The notes below the pieces were generated by a model, which worked only from the letters and a program-made list of their open reading frames with translations, did not search any database and was not told the origin of the DNA. Positions 22,750 through 31,992 of a stretch of 40,539 nucleotides of DNA are shown one piece after another. The stretch spans positions 1 to 40,539 of the forward strand of contig CAYGFZ010000016.1 in NCBI GenBank assembly GCA_964349355.1, in the 5' to 3' direction. Origin of the DNA: JAUVXE01 sp964349355. GTDB taxonomy: Bacteria; Actinomycetota; Coriobacteriia; Anaerosomatales; SLCP01. Position 1 is the stretch's first letter; the number at the start of each line of letters is the position of its first letter. Both the position numbers and the translations under genes were made by a program.

Positions 22750-24678
22750 GTGGCATACGTCGCACTCATACCACTCCTTCCCGCACTCGCGTTCGTCGCG
22801 CTCGTGCCGCTGTCGCGCACCGTTCGCAACCGGCTCCGGTGGCTCGCACTTGCAGGAGGCGCCGGTGCGTTCCTGCTCTCGCTCGCGGCCTTTGTCGCCG
22901 TGTGGCCGGGCGGGCAGGAGGGCGAGCCGACCTGGCACGCGAGCACCGCAATCGCTTCGGTGGGCGGCGTGGAACTCTCGCTGGGGATCCTGCTCGATCC
23001 GGTCTCGGCCGTCATGCTGCTCGTGATCACGGCTGTCGCTCTGTGCGTCCAGGTCTACTCGCTCGACTATATGCGCGCCGAGGAGCGGGTGGGCTGGTAC
23101 TTCGCAGTGCTCTCGCTGTTCACCGCGGCCATGCTTGCCCTCGTGCTCGCCGACAACTTCCTCATGCTCTACATGGCCTGGGAGGTAATGGGGCTGTGCT
23201 CCTACCTCCTCATCGGCTTTTGGCACGAACGTGAGGAGCCGAGGAAGGCCTCGCAGAAGGCGTTCCTCACCACACGGGTCGGCGATGTCGGGCTCGCGAT
23301 CGGGCTTGCCGTCATCTACGCGACGACAGGCTCGTTCGACTTCGACGTCGTCCTCGGGTCCGCTTCCGCCTGGGCTCCGGGCGTGGCGACCGCTGTCGCG
23401 TTCCTGCTGCTCTTCGGGGCGATGGGCAAGTCCGCCCAGGTGCCTCTTCACGTGTGGCTGCCCGACGCGATGGCAGGGCCGACGCCGGCCTCGGCTCTCA
23501 TCCATGCGGCTACGATGGTCGCTGCCGGTGTCTACCTGATCGCCCGGGCCATGCCGATCTTTCAGGCGAGCGGGGTGGCGCTCACCGTCACGATGGCGGT
23601 CGGTGCGACGACCGCTCTCGTCGGCGGGTTGCTCGCACTCGTGCAGCACGACCTCAAGAGGGTGCTCGCTTACTCGACGATCAGTCAACTCGGCTACATG
23701 TTCGTGGCTCTCGGCGCGGGCGGCGCGGTTGCGGGCATGTTCCATCTGGTGACGCACGCGTTCTTCAAGTCGCTTCTCTTCCTCGGCGCGGGTGTGATCA
23801 TCCATGCACTCCACACGCAAGACATGCGCGAGATGGGTGGACTCGCACGCCGAATGCCCTGGACTGCCGCGACGTTCGGCGCTGGTGCGCTGGCCCTCGC
23901 CGGGATCGCGCCGCTGTCGGGATTCTGGTCCAAAGACGAGATCCTCTACGCGGTCTGGAGTGGCGGCCACTACGTGACGTTCGCGCTGGCCCTCGTGGCC
24001 GCGTTCGTCACCGCGCTGTACGTCGCGCGACTGTGGTTCCGCGTGTTCGCGGGCGCTGCTGACATCCGTGTCCATGACGAGGCGGAAGCACTCGCCGACC
24101 GCCAGGCCCGGACCCGCACTCCGATGATCGTGCTTGCGGCGGTCACGGCGACAGTCGGCCTCACGGCTCCTAGTTTCTCCGAGTTCCTCGGCCACGCGGG
24201 CCACTGGCCCGATCCGGCCATCGCGATCGTCTCGATGGGAGTTGCGGTCGCGGGCCTTGCGGTGGGCTGGCGGGTCTGGGGCCGAGGAGAAGCGGCGACG
24301 GTGGAAACCGCCGACCTTAAGGTGCGGTTCGCTCCGGCGCACACGGCGCTCACAGCGAAGCTCTACTTCGATGTCGCCTACGAGCGGCTGGCGGTCCGTC
24401 CGTTCATGCGTCTCGCCGACGGGTTGTCAGCCGTCGATCGAACTGTCGTCGATGGCGCCGTCAACGGTGCGGCCGCTCTCTGGCGCACGGTCGCCGGCGT
24501 GTCGTGGTCGTTCGACCGCACGGTGATCGACGGTGCGGTGAACGCGAGCGCCCGTCTCTCGCGTTCGGCGGGAGTCGCGCTGCGGCGCCTGCAGTCGGGT
24601 CGCGTACAGACCTACCAGCGTTACGTCCTCGGGGCCCTCGTGCTCCTCATGGTGTGGATCGTCGTGAAAGGGGCTTGA
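22750..24678 (+). CDS. nuoL: NADH-quinone oxidoreductase-type subunit L
   Basis: This is the largest antiporter-like proton-channel subunit. The 642-residue product has about 16 helices and key segments LYMAWEVMGLCSYLLIGFW (channel glutamate), LLFGAMGKSAQVPLHVWLPDAM (lysine), LIHAATMVAAGVYL and LKRVLAYSTISQLGYM. The C-terminus (about 530-642) has the long lateral amphipathic region, less conserved than the rest, followed by a terminal helix. The GTG at 22750 is 3 bases after nuoK. nuoM follows after 4 bases. Confidence 0.97.
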   Translation: MAYVALIPLLPALAFVALVPLSRTVRNRLRWLALAGGAGAFLLSLAAFVAVWPGGQEGEPTWHASTAIASVGGVELSLGILLDPVSAVMLLVITAVALCVQVYSLDYMRAEERVGWYFAVLSLFTAAMLALVLADNFLMLYMAWEVMGLCSYLLIGFWHEREEPRKASQKAFLTTRVGDVGLAIGLAVIYATTGSFDFDVVLGSASAWAPGVATAVAFLLLFGAMGKSAQVPLHVWLPDAMAGPTPASALIHAATMVAAGVYLIARAMPIFQASGVALTVTMAVGATTALVGGLLALVQHDLKRVLAYSTISQLGYMFVALGAGGAVAGMFHLVTHAFFKSLLFLGAGVIIHALHTQDMREMGGLARRMPWTAATFGAGALALAGIAPLSGFWSKDEILYAVWSGGHYVTFALALVAAFVTALYVARLWFRVFAGAADIRVHDEAEALADRQARTRTPMIVLAAVTATVGLTAPSFSEFLGHAGHWPDPAIAIVSMGVAVAGLAVGWRVWGRGEAATVETADLKVRFAPAHTALTAKLYFDVAYERLAVRPFMRLADGLSAVDRTVVDGAVNGAAALWRTVAGVSWSFDRTVIDGAVNASARLSRSAGVALRRLQSGRVQTYQRYVLGALVLLMVWIVVKGA

Positions 24679-24682
24679 GGAG

Positions 24683-26149
24683 ATGACCCTCCTGACCATG
24701 ATCGTGTTCCTGCCGCTTCTCGGCGCAGCGGTGACCGCGCTGCTGCCGACGAATCGGCCCGACCTGCCGCGCGCAGTGGCGCTTGGCGTGACACTCGTCG
24801 ATCTCGCGCTGGTGGCGCTGGTGGTTCTTCGTTTCGATGTCACAGGAGGTCTGCAGTTCGTGACGCGGGCCGCGTGGGTCCCCGAGGCGAGCATCCACTA
24901 CTTCCTCGGCGTCGACGGCATCTCGCTGCCGCTCCTCTTCCTCTCCGCGCTCCTCATGCCCATCGCAGTCATCGCCTCGTGGAAGGTGAGCGACCGCCCG
25001 GCGTTTTTCTTCGCGATGCTCCAACTGCTTGCGGTCGGGATGAACGGCGTGTTCGTCGCACTCGACTTCGTGCTCTTCTACGTGTTCTGGGAGCTCGTGT
25101 TAGTCCCGATGTACTTCATGATCGCCATCTGGGGCGGGCCGAGGAGGGAGTACGCAGCGATCAAGTTCTTCCTCTACACGCTCTTCGGGTCGGTGTTCAT
25201 GCTCGTGGGGATCCTTGCGCTCTATCTGCACCCGGCAGGCGGGACCTTCGACATGATGGCGCTCGCGGGTTCGGGTTTGCCGGCGAGCTTCCAGTGGTGG
25301 GTCTTTGCCGCGTTCTTCCTCGGCTTCGCGGTCAAGGTGCCGATCTTCCCGTTCCACACGTGGTTGCCCGACGCGCACGTTGAGGCCCCCACAGCCGGAT
25401 CGGTCCTGCTTGCGGGCATCCTGCTCAAGATGGGCACCTACGGGTTCGTGCGCGTCTCACTGCCGATCCTGCCCGATGCGAGTGCGTCGTGGGCATGGTT
25501 CGTCGCACTCCTCGGCGTGATCTCGATCATCTACGGTGCGGCGGTCGCCTTCGCGCAGACCGATCTGAAGAAGCTCGTGGCCTATTCGAGCGTGTCGCAC
25601 ATGGGGTTCGTGATGCTCGGCATCGCTTCGGGAACAGCCGAGGGCCTCAATGGTGCGGTCGCCATCATGTTCGCCCACGGGATCATCACCGGCATGCTCT
25701 TCCTGTTGGTCGGGATGGTCTACGAGCGCACGCACACGCGCATGATCGCCGAGGTCTCGGGGCTGTCGAAGCAGGCGCCGGTCGCGGCGGGGATGCTCGC
25801 GTTCGCTTCGTTCGCCTCACTCGGGCTTCCCGGGCTCGCGGGCTTCCCTGGTGAGTTCCTGAGCCTGGTGGGGGCGTGGAAGTCCGAGCTCGTGGCTCCC
25901 GGCTACGTCGTCGCTGCGGCTGTGGGTGTCCTGTTGGCCGCAGCTTACATGCTCTGGATGGTACAGCGTGTCGTCCTCGGCATGCCGCAAGGGGCGGTGG
26001 AGGGCATCACCGACCTGACCCGCGTCGAGATCGCGCTGCTCGTGCCGCTCGTGGTCATCACGGTCGGGATGGGCGTGTACTGGTCGGCCCTGCTCCGCTA
26101 TGTCGACCCGGCCGTGGGCGCACTCCTCGCGTCGATGGGAGCGATGTAG
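24683..26149 (+). CDS. nuoM: NADH-quinone oxidoreductase-type subunit M
   Basis: This is an antiporter-like proton-channel subunit. The 488-residue product has 14 helices with the diagnostic FYVFWELVLVPMYFMIAIWGG (channel glutamate), VKVPIFPFHTWLPDAHVEAPTAGSVLLA, DLKKLVAYSSVSHMGFVMLG and the terminal NPL-type region. Length and order match NuoM. It ends directly before nuoN with no spacer. Confidence 0.97.
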   Translation: MTLLTMIVFLPLLGAAVTALLPTNRPDLPRAVALGVTLVDLALVALVVLRFDVTGGLQFVTRAAWVPEASIHYFLGVDGISLPLLFLSALLMPIAVIASWKVSDRPAFFFAMLQLLAVGMNGVFVALDFVLFYVFWELVLVPMYFMIAIWGGPRREYAAIKFFLYTLFGSVFMLVGILALYLHPAGGTFDMMALAGSGLPASFQWWVFAAFFLGFAVKVPIFPFHTWLPDAHVEAPTAGSVLLAGILLKMGTYGFVRVSLPILPDASASWAWFVALLGVISIIYGAAVAFAQTDLKKLVAYSSVSHMGFVMLGIASGTAEGLNGAVAIMFAHGIITGMLFLLVGMVYERTHTRMIAEVSGLSKQAPVAAGMLAFASFASLGLPGLAGFPGEFLSLVGAWKSELVAPGYVVAAAVGVLLAAAYMLWMVQRVVLGMPQGAVEGITDLTRVEIALLVPLVVITVGMGVYWSALLRYVDPAVGALLASMGAM

Positions 26150-27562
26150 ATGCTCTCCGGCTACTGGCACTTCCTACCCGAGGCGATCGTCGTACTCGCC
26201 GCCCTCGCGGCGCTCTTCGGCGAGTACCTGCCGGGTAAGGACCGGGGTGCGGCGTATTTTGGCGCGGGTGCTGCGGCTGTGGCCGGCGTGCTGGTCGCTT
26301 TCGGGGGCACGGCCGCGCCGATGGTGTTCGGCCAGTTCGAACCGGACGGCATCGCCCGCTTCGCCCGCGCCGGCGTGGCAGGGCTGACGGCCGTGTGGGC
26401 GCTGTGGGTCGCGGGGCGGGGCATGCCCGGCGAGCGGCGGCGCGAGGCCGTCGCGCTTGCGCTTTTCTCGGCGAGTGGAGCGATGTTGCTCTCCGGCGCC
26501 GAAGACCTCATCGTCATGTACATCGCGCTCGAGCTCTCAACGATGCCCGCCTACATCCTGATGGGCTACCGGCGCAGCGACGTGCCCGGTCTCGAGGGAT
26601 CGCTCAAGTACTTTCTGCTCTCGATGCTCACGAGCATCATCATGCTCTACGGGATGTCGTTCGTGTACGGCATCTCGGGGGCAACCGCTTTCTCCGAGAT
26701 CGACCTGTCAGCCGGCGGCGCCCTCGGGGTGATCGCCGTGCTGTTGGTACTGGTCGGCCTCCTCGCAAAGATGTCGGCGGCGCCCTTCCACTACTGGGCG
26801 CCCGATGCCTACACCGGTGCGTCGGCGATATCGGTCGCCTTCGTGTCGACGGTGCCGAAGATCGCCGGCATTGCGGTCATGGCCCGCCTCTTTGCCGCTA
26901 TCTCGCCCGGCATCCCCGCCATGCTGCCGGTGCTAGCGTCCGCCGCCGCTGTCTCGATGCTTCTCGGCAACTTCGCGGCACTCCCGCAGACCGACATCCG
27001 GCGCCTCATGGCCTACTCGGGTGTCGCACACACCGGCTACCTGCTCATCGCCCTTAGCGCCGGCGCCGAGGCGGGCTGGGCCGCAGCTATCTTCTACGTC
27101 GTCGCCTACGCGGTCCCGTCGATGGCTGTGATGCTCGTCGCTGCCGAGGAGGGAGTCGAGATCACCGATCTTGCAGGGTTGGCGCGACGGCGGCCGTGGG
27201 TGGCGGGCTCGATGCTCGTCTGGCTGCTCTCGCTCATCGGTATCCCGCCGCTTGCCGGTTTCTTCGGGAAGTTGCAGCTGTTCGGGGCGGCTCTTGACGC
27301 CGGCTGGGTGTGGCTCGTGGTGATCGCGGTCGTGACGACCGTGGTCTCGGCCGGCTACTACTTCCGCATTGTGCGCGAGATGTTCCTCGGCGAGACGGCC
27401 CATACGGACGACCCGGCGGCACGGTCATCCGGGCTCTCTGGGGATGCGACCGCCGCATCACGGAGCGTGGCGATCGCACTCGCCATCTGTGCGGCAGCGA
27501 CGGTGGCGATCGGGTTGTTCGCGTCGCCGCTGTTCGCCTCGCTGGGGGCACGCCTGGGGTAG
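26150..27562 (+). CDS. nuoN: NADH-quinone oxidoreductase-type subunit N
   Basis: This is the antiporter-like proton-channel subunit next to NuoK. The 470-residue product has 14 helices with MYIALELSTMPAYILMGYRR (channel glutamate), KMSAAPFHYWAPDAYTGAS, DIRRLMAYSGVAHTGYLLIAL and IPPLAGFFGKLQLFGAAL. It is the last gene of the eleven-gene run. The next gene (htrA) begins 54 bases later with its own putative promoter. Confidence 0.97.
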   Translation: MLSGYWHFLPEAIVVLAALAALFGEYLPGKDRGAAYFGAGAAAVAGVLVAFGGTAAPMVFGQFEPDGIARFARAGVAGLTAVWALWVAGRGMPGERRREAVALALFSASGAMLLSGAEDLIVMYIALELSTMPAYILMGYRRSDVPGLEGSLKYFLLSMLTSIIMLYGMSFVYGISGATAFSEIDLSAGGALGVIAVLLVLVGLLAKMSAAPFHYWAPDAYTGASAISVAFVSTVPKIAGIAVMARLFAAISPGIPAMLPVLASAAAVSMLLGNFAALPQTDIRRLMAYSGVAHTGYLLIALSAGAEAGWAAAIFYVVAYAVPSMAVMLVAAEEGVEITDLAGLARRRPWVAGSMLVWLLSLIGIPPLAGFFGKLQLFGAALDAGWVWLVVIAVVTTVVSAGYYFRIVREMFLGETAHTDDPAARSSGLSGDATAASRSVAIALAICAAATVAIGLFASPLFASLGARLG

Positions 27563-27568
27563 CGGGGG

Positions 27569-27574
27569 TATACT
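27569..27574 (+). promoter_or_regulatory. Possible -10 box before the HtrA gene
   Basis: TATACT matches 5 of 6 bases of the -10 consensus and lies 42 bases before the ATG at 27617, just after the nuoN stop. No TTGACA-like box is found at the proper distance, where the sequence is G-rich. Confidence 0.3.
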
Positions 27575-27616
27575 CTCGGCGTACCGTCCGGGCACTACGC
27601 GATCCGAGGTGTATAC

Positions 27617-28939
27617 ATGCACGATGACATGGACCGAACCGCTCCGGGAACCGAGCCCGATCCCGGCGCTGACACACCGTCCGAGCCCGACGTCGTACCT
27701 GCGAATGATCCGGTTCCGGGGTACACGACCGTTACCGGTCCGCTTCCGGTCTGCGAGTATACGGGCGAGCCTGATGACGAGCCGTGCGAAGAGCCCGCTC
27801 TGATCAGGCAGTGGTCGAGTGCGGCGATCGTGACAGCAGCAGCGCTCGGGGCCGTTATCGGCGGCGTGCTGGTCGCAGCTGGCATCATGTGGGCGCTCGG
27901 TTTCGTGCCGGGTGTGCGCCCTGTCACGCAGGGACCCCCTGCAGCCCGGCCGAGCGAGACGACCATCACGGTCGGGAGTGACGTCAACCCTGCCATCGCC
28001 GTCGCGGCGAAGGTCACCCCCTCGGTCGTCAACGTCTCTGTCCAGCAGAGCACCATCAACCGCTTCACCGGAACGGTCGAGTTGGTCGAGGTCGGCAACG
28101 GCAGCGGGGTCATCGTCCGCAGTGACGGGTACGTGCTCACGAACTATCACGTAATCGAGAACGCGGAGCGGATCATCGTCACGGTCGGGGTGCAGGACGT
28201 ATCAGCCGAGGTCGTGGGCGTCGACCCCTCCACGGATCTCGCCATGCTCCGCATCCCCGGCGACGACTACCCTGCGATCACCTTCGGTTCCTCGGCAGAT
28301 CTCGAGGTCGGCGAGTTCGTCGTCGCGGTCGGCAGCCCCTTCGGCCTTGAAAAGACGGTGACGGTGGGGATCATCTCCGCGCTCCAGCGCACGCCGGAGG
28401 GTGCAGGGATCGGCATTGCGCGCTACACGAACCTCATCCAGACAGACGCAGCCATCAACCCCGGCAACTCCGGTGGTGCGCTCGTGAATGCCGAGGGACG
28501 GCTGATCGGCATCAACACGCTCATCCAATCTCCAGCAGGCGCCGTCGGTACGCCGCAGTCAGCGGGCATCGGATTCGCGATCCCGATCGACTTCGCATCC
28601 ACGGTTGCAGACCAGCTCATCGAGACCGGCCGCGCGGTGCATCCCTACATGGGCATCCAGACCGTCACCATTGACGAGAACCTGTCGGTCCAGTTCGATC
28701 TGCCGGTGCGCCAGGGGGCGCTCGTCCAGTTCGTCGATCCCGGCTCGCCCGCGGACGCGGCCGGCCTGCGGCGAGGTGACATCATCGTGGACATCGCCGG
28801 GCGCGAGATCGCCCGCGGGGAAGACGTTGTGGCGATCATCCGTTCCTCGGGAGTGGGCGACACTCTCGCCATCACGATCATCCGTGCTGATGTCGAACGC
28901 GACCTCACCGTGACCCTCGGATCCGACGACGGAAGCTGA
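27617..28939 (+). CDS. HtrA/DegP-type membrane-anchored serine protease
   Basis: This 440-residue envelope protease has three parts. Residues 1-66 are a Pro/Asp/Glu-rich cytoplasmic region, 68-96 a single membrane helix, and 115-320 a trypsin-like domain. The catalytic triad is complete: His178 (TNYHVIE), Asp207 (STDLAML) and Ser285 (PGNSGGAL). A PDZ domain (about 340-435) includes YMGIQTVTI and the carboxylate-binding segment DAAGLRRGDIIVDIAG. The protease domain is therefore outside the membrane and likely serves protein quality control. The ATG at 27617 has GAGGT six bases upstream. Its stop overlaps rlmH (TGATG). Confidence 0.94.
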   Translation: MHDDMDRTAPGTEPDPGADTPSEPDVVPANDPVPGYTTVTGPLPVCEYTGEPDDEPCEEPALIRQWSSAAIVTAAALGAVIGGVLVAAGIMWALGFVPGVRPVTQGPPAARPSETTITVGSDVNPAIAVAAKVTPSVVNVSVQQSTINRFTGTVELVEVGNGSGVIVRSDGYVLTNYHVIENAERIIVTVGVQDVSAEVVGVDPSTDLAMLRIPGDDYPAITFGSSADLEVGEFVVAVGSPFGLEKTVTVGIISALQRTPEGAGIGIARYTNLIQTDAAINPGNSGGALVNAEGRLIGINTLIQSPAGAVGTPQSAGIGFAIPIDFASTVADQLIETGRAVHPYMGIQTVTIDENLSVQFDLPVRQGALVQFVDPGSPADAAGLRRGDIIVDIAGREIARGEDVVAIIRSSGVGDTLAITIIRADVERDLTVTLGSDDGS

Positions 28940-29403
28940 TGCGCATCACCGTCATCGCCGTCGGGCGTCTCAAGGAGCGTCACTGGCGTGAGGCCGCCGA
29001 GGAGTACCTCAAACGCTTGCCTCCGTATGCGAACGTGACGACCGTCGAGATCGCTGATCGCGACGTCACGCGCGACGAGGTCCGGGCGCTGGCCGGGGAG
29101 GGCGCCGACTTAGCGCGTGCGATCCCCGAAGGCGCATGGGTGGTCGCGCTCGACATCGGCGGTCGTCAGCGCTCGAGTGAGCAGGTTGCCGGGTGGCTCG
29201 GCGGACTCGCGCTCGACGGCCGCAGCCACGTCGCGTTCCTGCTCGGCGGGGCTTCGGGGTTGGCACCGGAGGTCCTCACCCGGGTCGACGAGCGGCTCTC
29301 TCTCGGTCCGATGACGTTGCCGCATCAACTGGCGCGCGTCGTCCTCTACGAGCAGCTCTACCGGGCGTTCCGCATCCAGCGGGGTGAGCCGTATCACCGC
29401 TGA
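28939..29403 (+). CDS. rlmH: 23S rRNA pseudouridine-1915 N3-methyltransferase
   Basis: RlmH methylates pseudouridine 1915 in helix 69 of 23S rRNA using S-adenosylmethionine. The 154-residue SPOUT protein has MRITVIAVGRLKERHWREAAEEYLKRL, the cofactor knot region VAFLLGGASGLAPEVL, and the conserved tail LPHQLARVVLYEQLYRAFRIQRGEPYH. All are family signatures and the length is normal. Start and stop overlap with the HtrA gene indicates co-transcription, a common arrangement. Confidence 0.97.
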   Translation: MRITVIAVGRLKERHWREAAEEYLKRLPPYANVTTVEIADRDVTRDEVRALAGEGADLARAIPEGAWVVALDIGGRQRSSEQVAGWLGGLALDGRSHVAFLLGGASGLAPEVLTRVDERLSLGPMTLPHQLARVVLYEQLYRAFRIQRGEPYHR

Positions 29404-29430
29404 CCCGCGCGCCGCGGACGTGTCGCTCCG

Positions 29431-29458
29431 GTGACAGGGTATCTACTCCCTGGATACT
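29431..29458 (+). promoter_or_regulatory. Sigma-70-type promoter for the YggT gene
   Basis: GTGACA (29431-29436, 5/6 to TTGACA) and GATACT (29453-29458, 4/6 to TATAAT) are separated by 16 bases. They lie 29 bases before the ATG at 29487, in the 83-base gap after rlmH. Confidence 0.55.
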
Positions 29459-29486
29459 GTAAAGCCAAGCATCGAGGAGTGGACAT

Positions 29487-29888
29487 ATGCCAAACCAACG
29501 TTCTAGCCGCGGCCGGGTGGTGCGTAGTTCGAGGCGTTCTTCGCCGGCTGCCATGCTTTCCCGGCTGGTGTATGCGCTCATGAGCATCATCATCGTGATT
29601 CTCACCTTCAGGTTCATCCTTCGGCTCTTCGGCGCGAATCCAGAGGCTCAGTTCGTGGACTTCGTCTACCGGATCTCCGCACCATTCATGGTCCCGTTCG
29701 AGGCCGTGTTCTCGACGACCTCTTTCGATCAGGCGGTCTTCGAGTGGAATACTCTGCTCGCGATGGCCGTCTACGCGGTGATCGCATGGGCTATGAACGC
29801 CGTGTTGCTCTCCGTGACTTCCGGTTCACGCACCGAAGTCGTCGAAGAGGTCCACGAGGTGGACTCGTCGCGCCGGGACGATCTCTAG
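29487..29888 (+). CDS. YggT-family membrane protein
   Basis: This 133-residue integral membrane protein has a basic N-terminus (RSSRGRVVRSSRRSS), a helix at about 25-47 (LVYALMSIIIVILTFRFILRLFG), the YggT-type FVYRISAPFMVPFEAVF segment and a second helix (LLAMAVYAVIAWAMNAVLL). Its hydrophilic tail is rich in Glu and Asp. YggT proteins are linked to cell-envelope stability and osmotic stress in some bacteria, but their molecular role is not settled. GAGGAG precedes the ATG. A GlsB-type gene follows 16 bases later. Confidence 0.85.
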   Translation: MPNQRSSRGRVVRSSRRSSPAAMLSRLVYALMSIIIVILTFRFILRLFGANPEAQFVDFVYRISAPFMVPFEAVFSTTSFDQAVFEWNTLLAMAVYAVIAWAMNAVLLSVTSGSRTEVVEEVHEVDSSRRDDL

Positions 29889-29904
29889 GGGAGGATGCCG
29901 CGTC

Positions 29905-30150
29905 ATGGGACTCTTAAGCTGGATCATCGTAGGCGCGCTGGCGGGACTCCTCGGCCAGGCGATCATGGGTGGCGGAGAGAGGGCCGGCTGCCTGGTGACG
30001 ATCATCCTCGGCATCGTCGGTGCGTTCGTGGGCGGGTTCGTCATGAGCCTGCTTGGTTACGGCACAGTGGACGGCCTGAACCTGTGGTCGATACTGGTCG
30101 CAACTCTCGGCGCGATCATCGTGCTCGCTGTCGCACGAGGGTTCCGGTAG
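29905..30150 (+). CDS. GlsB/YeaQ/YmgE-family small membrane protein
   Basis: This 81-residue protein is almost entirely membrane-embedded. It consists of three Gly-rich helices (LLSWIIVGALAGLLGQAIMG, CLVTIILGIVGAFVGGFVM and WSILVATLGAIIVLAVARGF), the pattern of the so-called transglycosylase-associated family. Despite that name no enzyme activity is established. Members are often stress-induced. It follows the YggT gene by 16 bases and probably shares its promoter. Confidence 0.88.
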   Translation: MGLLSWIIVGALAGLLGQAIMGGGERAGCLVTIILGIVGAFVGGFVMSLLGYGTVDGLNLWSILVATLGAIIVLAVARGFR

Positions 30151-30180
30151 GCACGCCTTAGGCATCTATGGCGATTCGCG

Positions 30181-30209
30181 TTGCTGCATACGCCCTCTCA
30201 CGCTATCCT
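30181..30209 (+). promoter_or_regulatory. Putative argS promoter
   Basis: TTGCTG (30181-30186) and TATCCT (30204-30209) are spaced by exactly 17 bases and lie 54 bases before the argS start. Both boxes keep the most conserved positions (TTG and TA...T) of sigma-70 sites. Confidence 0.45.
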
Positions 30210-30263
30210 TGGTAGCCCGCACGACGGCCCCCAGTCCGACCCCCGCCGAGGAGATCGCTACCG

Positions 30264-31979
30264 TTGAGAGAACTCGTCGCCGACCTGTTCCGTGATGCGC
30301 TCGCCGCTGCTATCCATGCTGGCGATGTCGCTCTTCCCGAGGTGCCGGACGTGCGTGTCGAGCGCCCCCGGGATCCCGCGCACGGCGACTGGGCGACCAA
30401 CGTCGCGCTCGCTTCGGCGAAGGCTGCAGGGATGAATCCGCGTGCGCTTGCCGATCTGCTCGCCGCGCGCGTTGCCGACCACCCGGACGTCGCCGCAGTC
30501 GAGGTCGCCGGTCCTGGCTTCATCAATCTGCGCCTGTCCGCCTCGGCGCTCCAGCGAGTGTTCACCGAGGTGCGTCACGTCGGCGCCGGCTTCGGTTCGC
30601 TCGCCATCGGGGAGGGCCAGCGAGTGCAGGTCGAGTTCGTCTCGGCAAATCCTGTCGGCCCGATGCATGTGGGTCACGGACGCTGGGCGGCCCTCGGCGA
30701 CAGCATGGCGCGGATCCTCGCGCACACGGGCCACGAGGTCCAGCGCGAGTTCTACATCAACGACCAGGGCGTGCAGATGGACATCTTCGCGAAGTCCGTC
30801 GCCGCTCGCTATCTTGAACTTGCCGGTATCGAAGGCGTCGAGTTCCCCGAAGAGGGTTATCGCGGCGCATACATCACCGAGATCGCGCGTGAGATCCTTA
30901 CCGAGGAGGGTGAAGGGTGGGCCTTGGCTGACCCTGCGGCGCGCGAATCTCACTTCAAGGAGAAGGCGTACGTCCAGGTGCTCGTGCACCTGAAGCGCGT
31001 GCTGTCCGGCATGGGCGTCCAGTTCGATGTCTGGTTCTCGGAGCGCACCTTGCACGAACCGTCGTCCGACGGCGGTCCAACGGCCATCGAGCGCGGTCTC
31101 GACCGGCTCCGTGAAGCAGGCTACCTCTACGAGAGCGAGGGCGCGCTGTGGTTCCGTTCGACGGACTTCGGCGACGACAAGGACCGCGTGCTCAAGAAGG
31201 CCGACGGTTCTTACACCTATTTCGCAGCCGATATCGCCTACCATGCCGATAAGTACGATCGCGGTTTCGACAGGGTCATCGACATCTGGGGCGCCGACCA
31301 CCATGGCTACGTGAAGCGCATGGAGGCAGCGGTCGCCGCTCTCGGGCACGAGGGGAAGATCACTCTAGTCATCGGGCAGCTCGTGAACCTCTTCAGTGGC
31401 GGCGAGGTCGTCCGCATGAGCAAGAGGACCGGCGAGATGGTTACCTTCGAGGACCTCCTCGACGAGGTCGGTGCTGACGCTGCCCGCTACTTCTTCCTGC
31501 GTCGCTCGACCGGCCAGCCGCTCGATTTCGACATCGCGCTCGCCAAGGAGCAGTCGAGCGAGAACCCCGTCTACTACGTGCAGTACGCGCACGCTCGCAT
31601 CTGCGCCATCCTCCGTAAGGCCGCTGGCGCGGACACTGCTGACACCGACGTCGATATCTCGGCTACAGCACGTACCTTCGTTCGCGCCGATGCCCCGCTA
31701 CATCTGCTCGACTCGGATGCCGAACTCACGCTCATGCGCAAGCTCGCCGAGTGGCCCGAGGTCGTCGAGGTCGCTGCGCGCCAACTCGCGCCGCATAAGC
31801 TCACACGCTACGCCGAGGACCTCGCGCAGACCTTCCACCAGTTCTATACCGTGTGCCGCGTCGTCGATCCGGACAACGCCGAGCTGACCGCCGCCCGCTT
31901 GTACGCCGTCGATGCGACCCGGATCGCCCTTGCTACCGTGCTCGGGCTTATCGGCGTGTCGGCACCCGAGAGGATGTAG
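30264..31979 (+). CDS. argS: Arginyl-tRNA synthetase
   Basis: This class I synthetase charges tRNA-Arg. The 571-residue product starts with the N-terminal ArgS domain (MRELVADLFRDALAAAI), has the HIGH-type motif SANPVGPMHVGHGRWAALGD, the KMSK-type RMSKRTGEMV, and a C-terminal anticodon-binding helical domain ending ISAPERM-like (GVSAPERM). The start is TTG at 30264, supported by GAGGAG ten bases upstream and by the family N-terminus; no ATG or GTG fits. lysA follows 13 bases later. argS-lysA-hom is a common grouping in actinobacteria. Confidence 0.95.
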   Translation: MRELVADLFRDALAAAIHAGDVALPEVPDVRVERPRDPAHGDWATNVALASAKAAGMNPRALADLLAARVADHPDVAAVEVAGPGFINLRLSASALQRVFTEVRHVGAGFGSLAIGEGQRVQVEFVSANPVGPMHVGHGRWAALGDSMARILAHTGHEVQREFYINDQGVQMDIFAKSVAARYLELAGIEGVEFPEEGYRGAYITEIAREILTEEGEGWALADPAARESHFKEKAYVQVLVHLKRVLSGMGVQFDVWFSERTLHEPSSDGGPTAIERGLDRLREAGYLYESEGALWFRSTDFGDDKDRVLKKADGSYTYFAADIAYHADKYDRGFDRVIDIWGADHHGYVKRMEAAVAALGHEGKITLVIGQLVNLFSGGEVVRMSKRTGEMVTFEDLLDEVGADAARYFFLRRSTGQPLDFDIALAKEQSSENPVYYVQYAHARICAILRKAAGADTADTDVDISATARTFVRADAPLHLLDSDAELTLMRKLAEWPEVVEVAARQLAPHKLTRYAEDLAQTFHQFYTVCRVVDPDNAELTAARLYAVDATRIALATVLGLIGVSAPERM

Positions 31980-31992
31980 GGGGCACACCACC

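Noticed and set aside
22255..24342. A 695-codon open frame on the minus strand, antisense to nuoJ-nuoL
   Set aside because: It is rich in Arg, His and Asp, has no domain signature, and is the usual antisense shadow of GC-rich genes. The + strand genes are certain.
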